DNA from: an uncultured Olleya sp.
GTDB taxonomy: Bacteria; Bacteroidota; Bacteroidia; Flavobacteriales; Flavobacteriaceae
NCBI GenBank assembly: GCA_947503885.1
Contig: CANNFD010000001.1
Span: 62,001 to 126,000, forward strand
Reading direction: 5' to 3'
Length of the DNA: 64,000 nt
Shown: in pieces, positions 18,087-26,833 of the stretch
Position numbering within the stretch: position 1 is the stretch's first letter
Layout: each line of letters opens with the position of its first letter
Notes under the pieces: model-generated
Seen by the model: the letters and a program-made list of their open reading frames with translations, nothing else
Database searches by the model: none
Told to the model about the DNA's origin: nothing
Program-made: the position numbers and the translations under genes

Positions 18087-19040
18087 TTGAAACTATCACT
18101 AGAAGTTAAAACAGCCATATTAGTTATACTTGGAATAATTTTTTTCATTTTTGGATTTAGTTATTTAAAAGGTAATAACATATTTGATTCTAATAACATT
18201 TATTACACAGAGTTTGATTACAATTCGTTAGCTGTATCTGCACCTGTGTCTATTAAAGGAAACACCGTTGGAAAAGTTAAAGACATTAAATATGACTTCG
18301 AAACAGGTAAAACCAGAGTCTCATTTTCTGTAGACAAACAGTTACAGTTTTCAAAAAACAGTACAATTCGTTTATTTCAAACAGGATTAATGGGGGGTAA
18401 TGCGTTAGCTATAATCCCTGCAGAGGATAATCAAATAGCAAAAGATGGTGACCTTATTAAATCAGAAGTTAAAAAAGGCTTAGTTAATAGTCTAACAAGT
18501 GACTTTTCTCAATTAAGTAATAATCTAGACGGAACCCTTCAAACAGTAGATTCCTTAATGGGTAATTTAAATAGTTTAGTAGAAGATAATTCTGAAAACG
18601 GTTTAAAAAATACTTTAGCAGAATTAAATGCGACATTAAAATCTTATAAAGGCTTAGCGTATTCGATAAATTCTATAGTAAAAAAGAATGACGAAAACGT
18701 CACTGCAATGGTTGATAACTTTAACAAAACTAGCGTTAACCTAAATCAGATGAGTGAGAAGTTAAACCAAGTCGACATCTCTAAAACTGTTGCAGCACTG
18801 GAAGCAACACTTGGTAGTGTAAATACAATGCTTGCTGGGGTTAAAAATGGTGAAGGCTCTATCGGAAAACTACTAAACGACGATAAATTATACACAAATT
18901 TAGAAGGTGCAGCATTACAAATGGAGCAGCTTTTAGAAGACATGAAACTAAATCCTAAACGTTATGTACATTTTTCATTATTCGGAAAAAAGCCAAAGCG
19001 TTATGATGCAGAAGGAAATGAAATTGACGATAAAAACTAA
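18087..19040 (+). CDS. MlaD/MCE family lipid-transport protein
   Basis: 317 residues. One N-terminal membrane helix (TAILVILGIIFFIFGFSYL, residues 9-27) is followed by a single MCE domain (about 38-115: VSIKGNTVGKVKDIKYDFETG), then a long coiled-coil-like helical region (about 130-290), the usual Bacteroidota design. It carries lipids across the periplasm as part of an Mla-type ABC system; the permease and ATPase are not in this window. The start is TTG at 18087: the conserved family N-terminus K.S.EVKTAILVI begins immediately and there is no ATG in frame. Confidence 0.9.
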   Translation: MKLSLEVKTAILVILGIIFFIFGFSYLKGNNIFDSNNIYYTEFDYNSLAVSAPVSIKGNTVGKVKDIKYDFETGKTRVSFSVDKQLQFSKNSTIRLFQTGLMGGNALAIIPAEDNQIAKDGDLIKSEVKKGLVNSLTSDFSQLSNNLDGTLQTVDSLMGNLNSLVEDNSENGLKNTLAELNATLKSYKGLAYSINSIVKKNDENVTAMVDNFNKTSVNLNQMSEKLNQVDISKTVAALEATLGSVNTMLAGVKNGEGSIGKLLNDDKLYTNLEGAALQMEQLLEDMKLNPKRYVHFSLFGKKPKRYDAEGNEIDDKN

Positions 19041-19067
19041 AGATTAAAGATTAAAACTAACTAACCA

Positions 19068-20381
19068 ATGGAATATATACCAAACATAATTTTTGCAATA
19101 CTACTAACAGTCGGTATTGGTTTTTTTGCAAATAATGTCAGAAAACTAGTAAGAAACATTAAACTAGGTAAAGATGTAGACGTATCAGACAATAAACCAC
19201 AACGTTGGAAAAACATGGCTTATATTGCTTTAGGACAAAGCAAAATGGTTAAGCGTCCAATTTCAGGATTTTTACATGTAGTAGTATATATTGGATTTGT
19301 AATTATTAACATCGAGGTTTTAGAAATTATCATCGATGGTTTATTTGGTACACATAGGATAGGACAACAACTATTACCAGGAGCCATTTACGGTTTTTTA
19401 ATTGGGACTTTTGAGGTGCTTGCAGTATTAGTTTTAGCAGCAGTAATCATCTTTTGGATAAGACGTAATGTTATAAAACTTAAACGTTTCATGAAGTCAG
19501 AGATGAAAGGTTGGCCAAAATCAGACGGTAACATTATTCTTTATTTTGAAGTTGTTTTAATGTGCTTATTTTTAGTGATGAATGCTACAGACACAGTATT
19601 TCAAAACTTAGAATCTGGTAACATAATCAGTCAATTTATAGCACCTTTATTTAGTGGCTTATCAGAAGCATTAAAACATACTATAGAGCGTGCTGCATGG
19701 TGGCTACACATAGTAGGTATATTATGCTTTTTAAATTACCTATACTTTTCTAAGCATTTACACATCCTATTAGCATTTCCAAACACCTATTATGGAAAAC
19801 TAACCCCAAAAGGACAATTTAAAAACAATCCAACAGTAACTAAAGAAGTTAAGTTAATGATGGATCCAGATGCAGATCCATTTGCAGCAGCACCAGAAAC
19901 AGAAGAGGACGCAGTACCAGAAAAATTTGGAGCAAGCGATGTGCAAGATTTATCTTGGGTTAACTTACTTAACGCATACACGTGTACAGAATGTGGACGT
20001 TGTACAAGCGAGTGTCCAGCAAACCTAACAGGTAAAAAATTATCACCACGTAAAATAATGATGGATACCAGAGACCGTCTGGAGGAAGTTGGTAAAAATA
20101 TAGATGCTAATAAAGGGGCATTTGTAGACGATGGTAAACAATTATTAGGCGATTATATAACCACAGAAGAGCTTTGGGCTTGTACAAGTTGTAATGCCTG
20201 TGTAGAAGCCTGCCCAGTAAGTATCGACCCATTAAATATAATTATGGAAATGCGTCAATATTTAGTAATGGAGCAAAGTGCAGCACCTACAGAGCTTAAT
20301 AATATGATGAGTAATATAGAAAACAACGGTGCACCTTGGCCTTACAACCAAATGGACCGTTTAAACTGGAAAGACGAGTAA
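19068..20381 (+). CDS. Membrane-bound 4Fe-4S oxidoreductase subunit (HdrC/DsrK-like)
   Basis: 437 residues. The N-terminal half has several membrane helices (near 5-22, 65-90, 105-130, 160-180, 215-232), resembling a cytochrome b/NarI-type anchor. The C-terminal half has two ferredoxin-type clusters, CTECGRCTSECP near 305-316 and CTSCNACVEACP near 368-379. This matches the HdrC-like half of a heterodisulfide-reductase-like complex; the HdrB-like half is encoded at 21007. In Bacteroidota this pair is widely conserved, and the electron donor and acceptor are unknown. I infer that it passes electrons between quinone and a cytoplasmic partner. Confidence 0.88.
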   Translation: MEYIPNIIFAILLTVGIGFFANNVRKLVRNIKLGKDVDVSDNKPQRWKNMAYIALGQSKMVKRPISGFLHVVVYIGFVIINIEVLEIIIDGLFGTHRIGQQLLPGAIYGFLIGTFEVLAVLVLAAVIIFWIRRNVIKLKRFMKSEMKGWPKSDGNIILYFEVVLMCLFLVMNATDTVFQNLESGNIISQFIAPLFSGLSEALKHTIERAAWWLHIVGILCFLNYLYFSKHLHILLAFPNTYYGKLTPKGQFKNNPTVTKEVKLMMDPDADPFAAAPETEEDAVPEKFGASDVQDLSWVNLLNAYTCTECGRCTSECPANLTGKKLSPRKIMMDTRDRLEEVGKNIDANKGAFVDDGKQLLGDYITTEELWACTSCNACVEACPVSIDPLNIIMEMRQYLVMEQSAAPTELNNMMSNIENNGAPWPYNQMDRLNWKDE

Positions 20382-20389
20382 TATAATTT

Positions 20390-20478
20390 GGGCGTTACCA
20401 CAAGGGTCGCGCTATCCATTATATCTTTTTTTGCCATATATGGAAGCAAAAAAAGGATGCCATTACTATCGCTAACGC
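20390..20478. repeat. Palindromic intergenic repeat element of Flavobacteriaceae type
   Basis: An 89-bp element between the Fe-S subunit and the small membrane gene. Outer ends GCGTTA (20391) and TAACGC (20473) are inverted. An inner perfect 10-bp stem CTTTTTTTGC/GCAAAAAAAG (20425-20434, 20446-20455) surrounds CATATATGGAA. The local text GGGTCGCGCTATCC is much more GC-rich than the surroundings. I recall similar GGGCGTT..GGGTCG.GCTATCC..CTAACGC elements as dispersed repeats in this family. It is folded, non-coding DNA; the frame reading through it belongs to no gene. Confidence 0.7.
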
Positions 20479-20489
20479 AAAACAAAAAC

Positions 20490-20684
20490 ATGAGCTTTAT
20501 ATTAAATATACCATCAAAAACAAGACTAATAATAGGAGTAATAGTAACAATATTATCACTATTATCATTTTTTGTTTTAGATAAATATAGCGTTGGTTTT
20601 TTAGGAGGCATGTTGTCAGGAATGCTTTTAGGTATAGGTGTTGGATTATTAGTAACACATAAAAAAATAAATTTTAAAAATTGA
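20490..20684 (+). CDS. Small two-helix membrane protein
   Basis: 64 residues from ATG at 20490 (MSFILNIPSKTRLIIG). Two hydrophobic segments (about 12-30 and 36-54) flank a short loop with a Gly-rich second helix (GGMLSGMLLGIGVGLL). No family recognised. A longer frame starts with TTG at 20388 but runs through the palindromic repeat, so I reject it. It is immediately followed by the next small gene, whose TTG start overlaps its TGA stop. The position between two halves of an iron-sulfur oxidoreductase suggests co-transcription but not necessarily a shared function. Confidence 0.6.
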   Translation: MSFILNIPSKTRLIIGVIVTILSLLSFFVLDKYSVGFLGGMLSGMLLGIGVGLLVTHKKINFKN

Positions 20685-20998
20685 AATTAAATGTTCTTAT
20701 TTTTATAATCATAATATTTAGTATAACACAACTAAAAGCACAAGACTATAAAAAAGACTCACTTCAATTTAAAATAGTAACACAGATTAAATATAAATCT
20801 GGAACAGTACAAAACATAAAATTAAAAAAAGTACTCTGTGATTATTGCACAGTACAACAAACAAAACAATTAGGGTTGCAAGCCTTAAAACTAGCAGAAT
20901 TAGAGCAAGACGACCCAAAAAATAAAAAGGAAAACGGTATTAAAATTTTATCAATTTATATAAGATTAGCTAAAACCGATTTTTCAGCAATTAAATAA
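20681..20998 (+). CDS. Small secreted hypothetical protein
   Basis: 105 residues starting with TTG at 20681, overlapping the preceding stop by 4 bp. A signal peptide is clear (MKLNVLIFIIIIFSITQLKA, cleavage before QD). The mature part is Lys/Gln-rich with a LCDYCTVQQ motif in which two Cys are spaced C-X2-C, possibly redox-active or haem/metal-related, then a helical tail. I do not recognise the family. It ends 8 bp before the HdrB-like gene. Confidence 0.6.
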   Translation: MKLNVLIFIIIIFSITQLKAQDYKKDSLQFKIVTQIKYKSGTVQNIKLKKVLCDYCTVQQTKQLGLQALKLAELEQDDPKNKKENGIKILSIYIRLAKTDFSAIK

Positions 20999-21006
20999 AA
21001 CAGATT

Positions 21007-21798
21007 ATGAGCGAACAACTTATAGTGCCAACTATGGCAGAAATGATGAGCCAAGGTAAAACTCCAGATATTTTATTCTGGGTTGGATCTGCAGGAAGTT
21101 ACGATGATAGAGCTAAAAAAATCACAAAAGCTTTTGTTAAAATACTTAACAAAGCAAATGTAAATTTTGCTGTTTTAGGAACCGAAGAAAGCTCAACAGG
21201 AGATGTAGCTAAACGTGCCGGAAACGAGTTTTTATTTCAAATGCAAGCGGTTATGAATATAGAATTATTAAATTCTTATAACATCAAACGCATTGTAACC
21301 TGTGATCCTCATTCATTTAACTGTTTAAAAAATGAATACCCAGGATTAGGTGGTAATTATGAGGTGTTACACCATACTCAATTTATAAAACAATTAATAG
21401 ACTCTAAAGTCATTCAAATAGAAGACAATAGCTTTAACGGTAAACGTATTACATTTCATGACCCTTGTTATTTAGGTCGTGCAAACTCAGAGTATTTAGC
21501 ACCAAGAGAAGTATTATCTGTGTTAAATGCCAACTTGATAGAAATGAAACGCAATAAAGCAACAGCATTATGTTGTGGAGCAGGAGGTGCACAAATGTTT
21601 AAAGAACCTGAAAAAGGTGACAAAGACATTAATGAGTTAAGAACTGAAGATGCTTTGGAGACTAATCCAGATATAATCGCAACAGGTTGTCCTTATTGTA
21701 TGACAATGATGTCTGATGGTGTAAAAGTTAAAGAAAAAGAAAACGAAATTAAGGTTATGGATATAGCCGAGTTAATTGCTAACGCACAAAATTTATAA
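21007..21798 (+). CDS. CCG-domain (Fe-S)-binding oxidoreductase subunit (HdrB-like)
   Basis: 263 residues with two cysteine-rich CCG domains. The first carries TCDPHSFNCLKNEYPG (98-113) and the second HDPCYLGR (151-158) with CCGAGGAQMF (189-198) and a final TGCPYC. Such domains bind a non-cubane or a 4Fe-4S cluster in HdrB, GlpC and LutA. It is the soluble partner of the membrane subunit at 19068, from which it is separated by a repeat and two tiny genes. The next gene overlaps its stop by 1 bp. Confidence 0.88.
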   Translation: MSEQLIVPTMAEMMSQGKTPDILFWVGSAGSYDDRAKKITKAFVKILNKANVNFAVLGTEESSTGDVAKRAGNEFLFQMQAVMNIELLNSYNIKRIVTCDPHSFNCLKNEYPGLGGNYEVLHHTQFIKQLIDSKVIQIEDNSFNGKRITFHDPCYLGRANSEYLAPREVLSVLNANLIEMKRNKATALCCGAGGAQMFKEPEKGDKDINELRTEDALETNPDIIATGCPYCMTMMSDGVKVKEKENEIKVMDIAELIANAQNL

Positions 21799-21986
21799 TG
21801 GATACCAAAAAATTTATTTTAACAGGATTAGTTTCAGGATTAGTTTTTGCAATTTTAATGGCAGGATGGGATTATTATCAAGACCGCCCATTTTCGGTTT
21901 TAAAATTTGTACTTCATTTAGTTTTATTTGCATTATTTAATGGATACATGTCTTATAGATCAGCTAAAAAGAGGCTTGATAAATAA
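21798..21986 (+). CDS. Small membrane protein, 62 residues
   Basis: Two membrane helices (ILTGLVSGLVFAILMAGWDY and LKFVLHLVLFALFNGYMSY) linked by a short polar loop, with a basic tail. The ATG uses the last base of the upstream stop (TAATG), so it is coupled to the HdrB-like gene. No named family recognised, though similar short genes are common in this family of bacteria. Function unknown. Confidence 0.7.
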   Translation: MDTKKFILTGLVSGLVFAILMAGWDYYQDRPFSVLKFVLHLVLFALFNGYMSYRSAKKRLDK

Positions 21987-22014
21987 AAGTAGCTTTTAAA
22001 ACTTAATTGTTATA

Positions 22015-23238
22015 ATGACCAACGAGATATTTATACTTAACATATCTGGACAAGACAAACCTGGGTTAACCTCTAGTTTAACTAATGTTTTATCACAGTA
22101 TGGTGCCAAGATATTAGATATTGGTCAGGCCAATATACATGACACATTATCGTTGGGTTTTATGTTTGAAATCGAAGCGGGTAACAACTCGGCTTCCGTT
22201 TTAAAAGACTTATTATTTAAAGCATATGAGCTTGGTGTACAAGCTAAATTCACCCCAATTTCTCTAGAAGATTACGAAAAATGGGTAAATCTTCAAGGTA
22301 AAGACAGATATATTGTTACTGTTCTTGGGGACAAGCTAACTGCAGAGCAAATATCTGAAGTTACTAAGGTCATTTCAGAAAAAAACTTAAATATTGATGC
22401 TATCAAACGCTTAACAGGTCGTACTTCTTTAGTAAAAAAAGAAGCATATCCTAGAGCATCAATACAATTATCTATTAGAGGTAAAATTGAGAATAAAGCA
22501 GAGTTTACAAAAAAATTCATGCAGATATCACACGATTTAGACGTAGATATTGCCTTTCAGGAAGATAATATTTATAGACGTAACAGGCGTTTGGTGTGTT
22601 TTGATATGGACTCTACACTTATCCAAACAGAAGTTATTGATAAATTAGCAGAATTAGCTGGAGTAGGAGATCAAGTAAAAGCTATAACTGAATCTGCAAT
22701 GCAAGGCGAAATTGATTTTAACGAAAGTTTTATACGTCGTATGAAACTTTTAAAAGGGTTAAGTGAAGATGTATTACATGATGTAGCTGTAAATTTACCA
22801 ATTACAAAAGGCGCAAGACGATTAATAGACACTTTAAAAAAATACGGATTTAAAACTGCTATTTTATCTGGAGGGTTTACTTACTTTGGACATTATTTGC
22901 AAAAAGAACTAGGTATTGATTATGTATATGCCAACCAATTAGAAATTAAGGATGGAGTACTAACAGGTGGTTACATTGGAGAAATTGTAAATGGCGAAAA
23001 AAAAGCAGATTATTTAAAAGAAATAGCAATAAAAGAAGGTATTGATATTAGCCAAACTATAGCAGTTGGTGACGGTGCAAATGATTTGCCCATGCTTAAC
23101 CTTGCAGGTTTAGGAATTGCTTTTCATGCTAAACCAAAAGTAAAAAACAATGCACAAAGTGCTATATCTAGCATAGGATTAGATGGTGTATTGTATTTAT
23201 TAGGATATCATGACAGACATATAGATTTAATAGAATAA
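22015..23238 (+). CDS. serB: Phosphoserine phosphatase SerB with N-terminal ACT domains
   Basis: 407 residues. The first about 180 residues form two ACT-like domains (ILNISGQDKPGLTSSLTNVL; YIVTVLGDKLTAEQISEV). The HAD phosphatase core begins with the nucleophile motif CFDMDSTLIQTEVIDKLAE (about 195-213) and includes LSGGFTYFG and GDGANDLPML. It dephosphorylates L-phosphoserine in the last step of serine synthesis; ACT domains usually bind amino acids, so feedback by serine is plausible. The length matches the ACT-fused form. It starts 28 bp after the small membrane gene. Confidence 0.94.
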   Translation: MTNEIFILNISGQDKPGLTSSLTNVLSQYGAKILDIGQANIHDTLSLGFMFEIEAGNNSASVLKDLLFKAYELGVQAKFTPISLEDYEKWVNLQGKDRYIVTVLGDKLTAEQISEVTKVISEKNLNIDAIKRLTGRTSLVKKEAYPRASIQLSIRGKIENKAEFTKKFMQISHDLDVDIAFQEDNIYRRNRRLVCFDMDSTLIQTEVIDKLAELAGVGDQVKAITESAMQGEIDFNESFIRRMKLLKGLSEDVLHDVAVNLPITKGARRLIDTLKKYGFKTAILSGGFTYFGHYLQKELGIDYVYANQLEIKDGVLTGGYIGEIVNGEKKADYLKEIAIKEGIDISQTIAVGDGANDLPMLNLAGLGIAFHAKPKVKNNAQSAISSIGLDGVLYLLGYHDRHIDLIE

Positions 23239-23251
23239 CAATAATTATAAC

Positions 23252-23737
23252 ATGTTAGTAGATTTTAAAACATTACCAGAAACTTCAAGAGTATGGATTT
23301 ACCAATCTAATCGCTCTTTTTCAGATACAGAATTAGAAGAAATTACTTCTAAATTAGATGTGTTTATAGAAAATTGGACTGCGCATGGTAGCGACTTAAA
23401 AGCCGGTTATGATATTAGATATAAGCGTTTTATAATACTTGCTTTAGACCAAGAACTTAATAAAGCAACTGGTTGTAGTATAGATGCTTCTGTAACTTTT
23501 ATTCAGCAATTAGAAAAAGAATACAACGTGGATTTATTAGACAAAATGAATGTGTCTTATAAACAAGGGGAGTTTGTTGCACACAAAACATTAACTGATT
23601 TTAGAAAAATGGCTAAACAAAAAGCAGTTTCTAAAAACACAATCGTATTTAATAATTTAGTAACTAATATTGAAGAGTTAAATGAGAGTTGGGAAGTACC
23701 TGCAAGCGAAAGTTGGCACAACCGTTTTTTAAATTAA
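23252..23737 (+). CDS. Conserved hypothetical protein (Bacteroidota family often mislabelled as ABC transporter ATPase)
   Basis: 161 residues, soluble, no signal peptide, ending in SWHNRFL. The pattern VWIYQSNR...FIENWTAHGSDLKAGYDIRYKRFIIL is strongly conserved in Bacteroidota proteins. Databases often name them ABC transporter ATPase, but I see no Walker A, Walker B or signature motif, so that name is not supported. The conserved W, H, C and D residues suggest an enzyme or binding protein. It is 13 bp downstream of serB and probably in the same transcript. Confidence 0.8.
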   Translation: MLVDFKTLPETSRVWIYQSNRSFSDTELEEITSKLDVFIENWTAHGSDLKAGYDIRYKRFIILALDQELNKATGCSIDASVTFIQQLEKEYNVDLLDKMNVSYKQGEFVAHKTLTDFRKMAKQKAVSKNTIVFNNLVTNIEELNESWEVPASESWHNRFLN

Positions 23738-23858
23738 ATTATTTAAAAATCAGTTATAAATCTATCTTAAAGTCCTTTATTAATACTAAGAAATGTACTA
23801 ATTTGGCATAGTTTTTAGTTGTATATTAATGTGCAACATAAATAGCTTAATTTAGTAT

Positions 23859-26780
23859 ATGCGATATTTTAAAACCCTCATCTTATTTTTAGTGTTTACA
23901 AGTGTATTTTACGCTCAAGATACTCCAAATCCTTTATTAGACAAAAACCCAGTAGCCCAACAAAAATGGGTGGATAGCGTCTACAATTCTTTTTCTTTAG
24001 AAGAAAAAATTGGGCAATTATACATGGTCCAGGTTTTTTCTAGTCAGTCAGAACAAGCAAAAAACAATGTTGTTAATTTAATTAGAGACAACAAAATTGG
24101 AGGTATAATTTACTCTAAAGGAGGACCTGTAAGACAAGCAAAACTAAATAACGAGCTGCAAGCTGTAGCAAAAACACCTTTATTGATTGGTATGGATGCG
24201 GAATGGGGTTTAAGCATGCGTTTAGATTCTACTTATGCCTTCCCTTGGAATATGACACTTGGAGCTATAAAAAACAACCAATTAATAGAGCAAACTGGTC
24301 GACAATTAGGCGAACATTGCAAGCGTATTGGTGTGCATTTTAATTTTGCTCCAGTAGTAGATATCAATACTAATCCAGATAATCCAATTATTGGAAACCG
24401 ATCTTTTGGAGAGGATAAATATAATGTCACTGAAAAAGCTTTGGCTTTTATGAAAGGCATGCAAAGCGCGGGTGTATTAGCCAATGCAAAGCATTTTCCT
24501 GGTCATGGAGATACCGATACAGATTCTCATAAAACCTTACCAACAGTAAATTTTGATGAAAAACGAATTTATTCGGTAGAGTTATATCCATACAAAACAC
24601 TTATTAAAGAAGGTTTATCAAGTGTTATGGTCGCGCACCTTAATATCCCAAGTTTAGAGCCACGTGATGGCTATCCTTCTACTTTGTCAGAAAATATTGT
24701 AACTACAATTTTAAAAGAGAGACTAGGTTTTAAAGGAATTATTTTTACTGATGCGTTAACAATGAAAGGGGCTTCAAATTTTAGTGCGCCTGGAGATATC
24801 GATTTAGCTGCTTTTAAAGCTGGTAACGATGTGATGTTAATGTCAAGTGATGTACCAACTGCAATCGCTAAATTTATTGAAGCTTATAATAGAAATGAAA
24901 TTTCTGAAGCGCGTTTAGCACACTCGGTTAAAAAAATACTAATGGCTAAGTATAAAGTAGGTTTAAACAACTATAAACCAGTAGGAAGCTACAATATAGT
25001 ATCTGATTTAAACCGTATAAAAGACGATGCATTGTATGAAATGCTAATGGAAAACGCTATTACTATTGCTAGAGACACAACAAATCAATTACCTTTTAGA
25101 AACCTAGAAACTAAAAAAATAGCGTACGTAAAATTAGGTGATGATGATGGTACTGTTTTTTATGAAGAGTTAAAAAAATATACTAAAGTACATGAGATTT
25201 CAGCTGATAATTTAGATGAGTTAATCACTAAGCTTCAACCATATAATACAGTGATTGTTGGATTTCATAAATCTAATGATAGCCCATGGAAAGGTTATAA
25301 TTTTACTAATAAAGAGTTAGTTTGGCTACAAGAAATAGCAAGAACCAATAACGTAATTCTTAATGTATTTGCTAAACCTTATGCTTTATTAGACATTAAA
25401 AGTGTTACAAATATTGAAAGTGTAATTGTTAGTTACCAAAATAGTAAAATAGCACAAGAAAAATCTGCACAGCTTATTTTTGGAGCAATACCTGCTAAAG
25501 GGACATTACCTGTATCTGCAGGAGATTTTTTTAAGGTTGGTGACGGTAAACAAGTAAACTCATTAGAAAGGTTGGGATACACAATACCCGAGCGTGTTGG
25601 TATGTCTAGTTATGCTTTAAAAAAAGTAGACTCAATAGCTAATTATGCTGTAGACGGTAAAATGACACCGGGAATACAGCTATTAATTGCAAGAAGAGGA
25701 AAGGTGATTTACAATAAAAATTTTGGCAAGCATACTTATGAAGGTTCAGAAGAAGTTAAATTTGATGATATTTATGATATTGCTTCTTTAACAAAAATAG
25801 TTGCAACTCTACCATTGTTAATGGAGTTAGAAGAACAAGGAATCGTTTCGTTAGATACAAAGCTTTCAGAAATTATTCCTGCTTATAAAAACTCCAATAA
25901 AAAAAATGTGACATTAAAAAAAATGCTTTCACATTACGCTCAATTAAAACCTTGGGTACCATTTTATTACAAAACGCTTGATTCAGTAACCAAAAGACCT
26001 TCTGATAAGTATTACAGAAAAAGTAAAACAAAAGGATTTACAGTTAAAGTAGCACCGGAGTTATATATGAGAGACGACTACAAAGACTCTATTAACACCA
26101 TAATTAAGGATACAGAGTTGTTGTCTAGACTGCGTTACCGATATAGTGATTTACCATATTATATATTAAAACAATATATAGAATCGCATTATAACAAACC
26201 TTTAGATCAGTTAACAGCTGATCATTTTTATAAATCTTTGGGTGCAAACAATACTATGTATAATCCCTATAACAAGGTTAGTAACACTAAAATAGTACCT
26301 TCAGAAAATGATGATTATTATCGCTACCAAAAAGTACAGGGCTACGTACATGATATGGGGGCAGCAATGCAAGACGGAGTTGGAGGACATGCAGGTGTAT
26401 TTAGCAATGCAAACGATATTGCTAAAATTATGCAACTGTATTTACAAAAAGGATTTTATGGTGGAAAACGGTATTTTAAAAGTGAAACTTTAGACAAGTT
26501 TAATACCTGCTATTATTGCGAGAGCAACAATAGAAGAGGTATTGGTTTTGATAAACCGCAATTAGGGGATTCTGGTCCAACCTGTGGTTGTGTTAGTATG
26601 ACAAGTTTTGGTCACTCTGGCTTTACAGGGACTTATGCTTGGGCAGATCCTGAACAAGAAATAATATATGTGTTTATGGCTAATAGGACCTATCCAACGT
26701 CTAAAGGACCAAATACCTTATTAAGAAAAGATATAAGAACAAATATTCAAGAAGCAATTTACGAAGCAATTATAGATTAA
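23859..26780 (+). CDS. Bifunctional exported protein: GH3 beta-N-acetylhexosaminidase (NagZ-like) fused to a serine beta-lactamase-fold hydrolase
   Basis: 973 residues: signal peptide (MRYFKTLILFLVFTSVFYA), a GH3 domain (about 45-365), a GH3 C-terminal-like alpha/beta region (about 385-560), and a penicillin-binding/class C beta-lactamase-like domain (about 585-970). The GH3 part has the NagZ histidine loop KHFPGHGDTDTDSH (211-224) and probable nucleophile D298 in FTDALTMKG. The second part has S643-L-T-K646 (SxxK), Y762-S-D as the YxN-like motif, and GHSGFTGT as the third motif. This predicts removal of GlcNAc from muropeptides plus an esterase, amidase or D-peptidase activity in one periplasmic protein, likely in wall recycling or remodelling. 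bshA lies 53 bp downstream. Confidence 0.92.
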   Translation: MRYFKTLILFLVFTSVFYAQDTPNPLLDKNPVAQQKWVDSVYNSFSLEEKIGQLYMVQVFSSQSEQAKNNVVNLIRDNKIGGIIYSKGGPVRQAKLNNELQAVAKTPLLIGMDAEWGLSMRLDSTYAFPWNMTLGAIKNNQLIEQTGRQLGEHCKRIGVHFNFAPVVDINTNPDNPIIGNRSFGEDKYNVTEKALAFMKGMQSAGVLANAKHFPGHGDTDTDSHKTLPTVNFDEKRIYSVELYPYKTLIKEGLSSVMVAHLNIPSLEPRDGYPSTLSENIVTTILKERLGFKGIIFTDALTMKGASNFSAPGDIDLAAFKAGNDVMLMSSDVPTAIAKFIEAYNRNEISEARLAHSVKKILMAKYKVGLNNYKPVGSYNIVSDLNRIKDDALYEMLMENAITIARDTTNQLPFRNLETKKIAYVKLGDDDGTVFYEELKKYTKVHEISADNLDELITKLQPYNTVIVGFHKSNDSPWKGYNFTNKELVWLQEIARTNNVILNVFAKPYALLDIKSVTNIESVIVSYQNSKIAQEKSAQLIFGAIPAKGTLPVSAGDFFKVGDGKQVNSLERLGYTIPERVGMSSYALKKVDSIANYAVDGKMTPGIQLLIARRGKVIYNKNFGKHTYEGSEEVKFDDIYDIASLTKIVATLPLLMELEEQGIVSLDTKLSEIIPAYKNSNKKNVTLKKMLSHYAQLKPWVPFYYKTLDSVTKRPSDKYYRKSKTKGFTVKVAPELYMRDDYKDSINTIIKDTELLSRLRYRYSDLPYYILKQYIESHYNKPLDQLTADHFYKSLGANNTMYNPYNKVSNTKIVPSENDDYYRYQKVQGYVHDMGAAMQDGVGGHAGVFSNANDIAKIMQLYLQKGFYGGKRYFKSETLDKFNTCYYCESNNRRGIGFDKPQLGDSGPTCGCVSMTSFGHSGFTGTYAWADPEQEIIYVFMANRTYPTSKGPNTLLRKDIRTNIQEAIYEAIID

Positions 26781-26833
26781 TTTGTAATGTTTCATAAATT
26801 AATTAGACCAAGTTATTAAATTATAAAGTTTAA

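Noticed and set aside
20388-20684. A 98-residue protein starting with TTG at 20388
   Set aside because: The first third runs through the palindromic repeat; ATG 20490 gives the plausible membrane protein.
23252-23737. ABC transporter ATPase, the common database name for this family
   Set aside because: No Walker A, Walker B or ABC signature is present in 161 residues.
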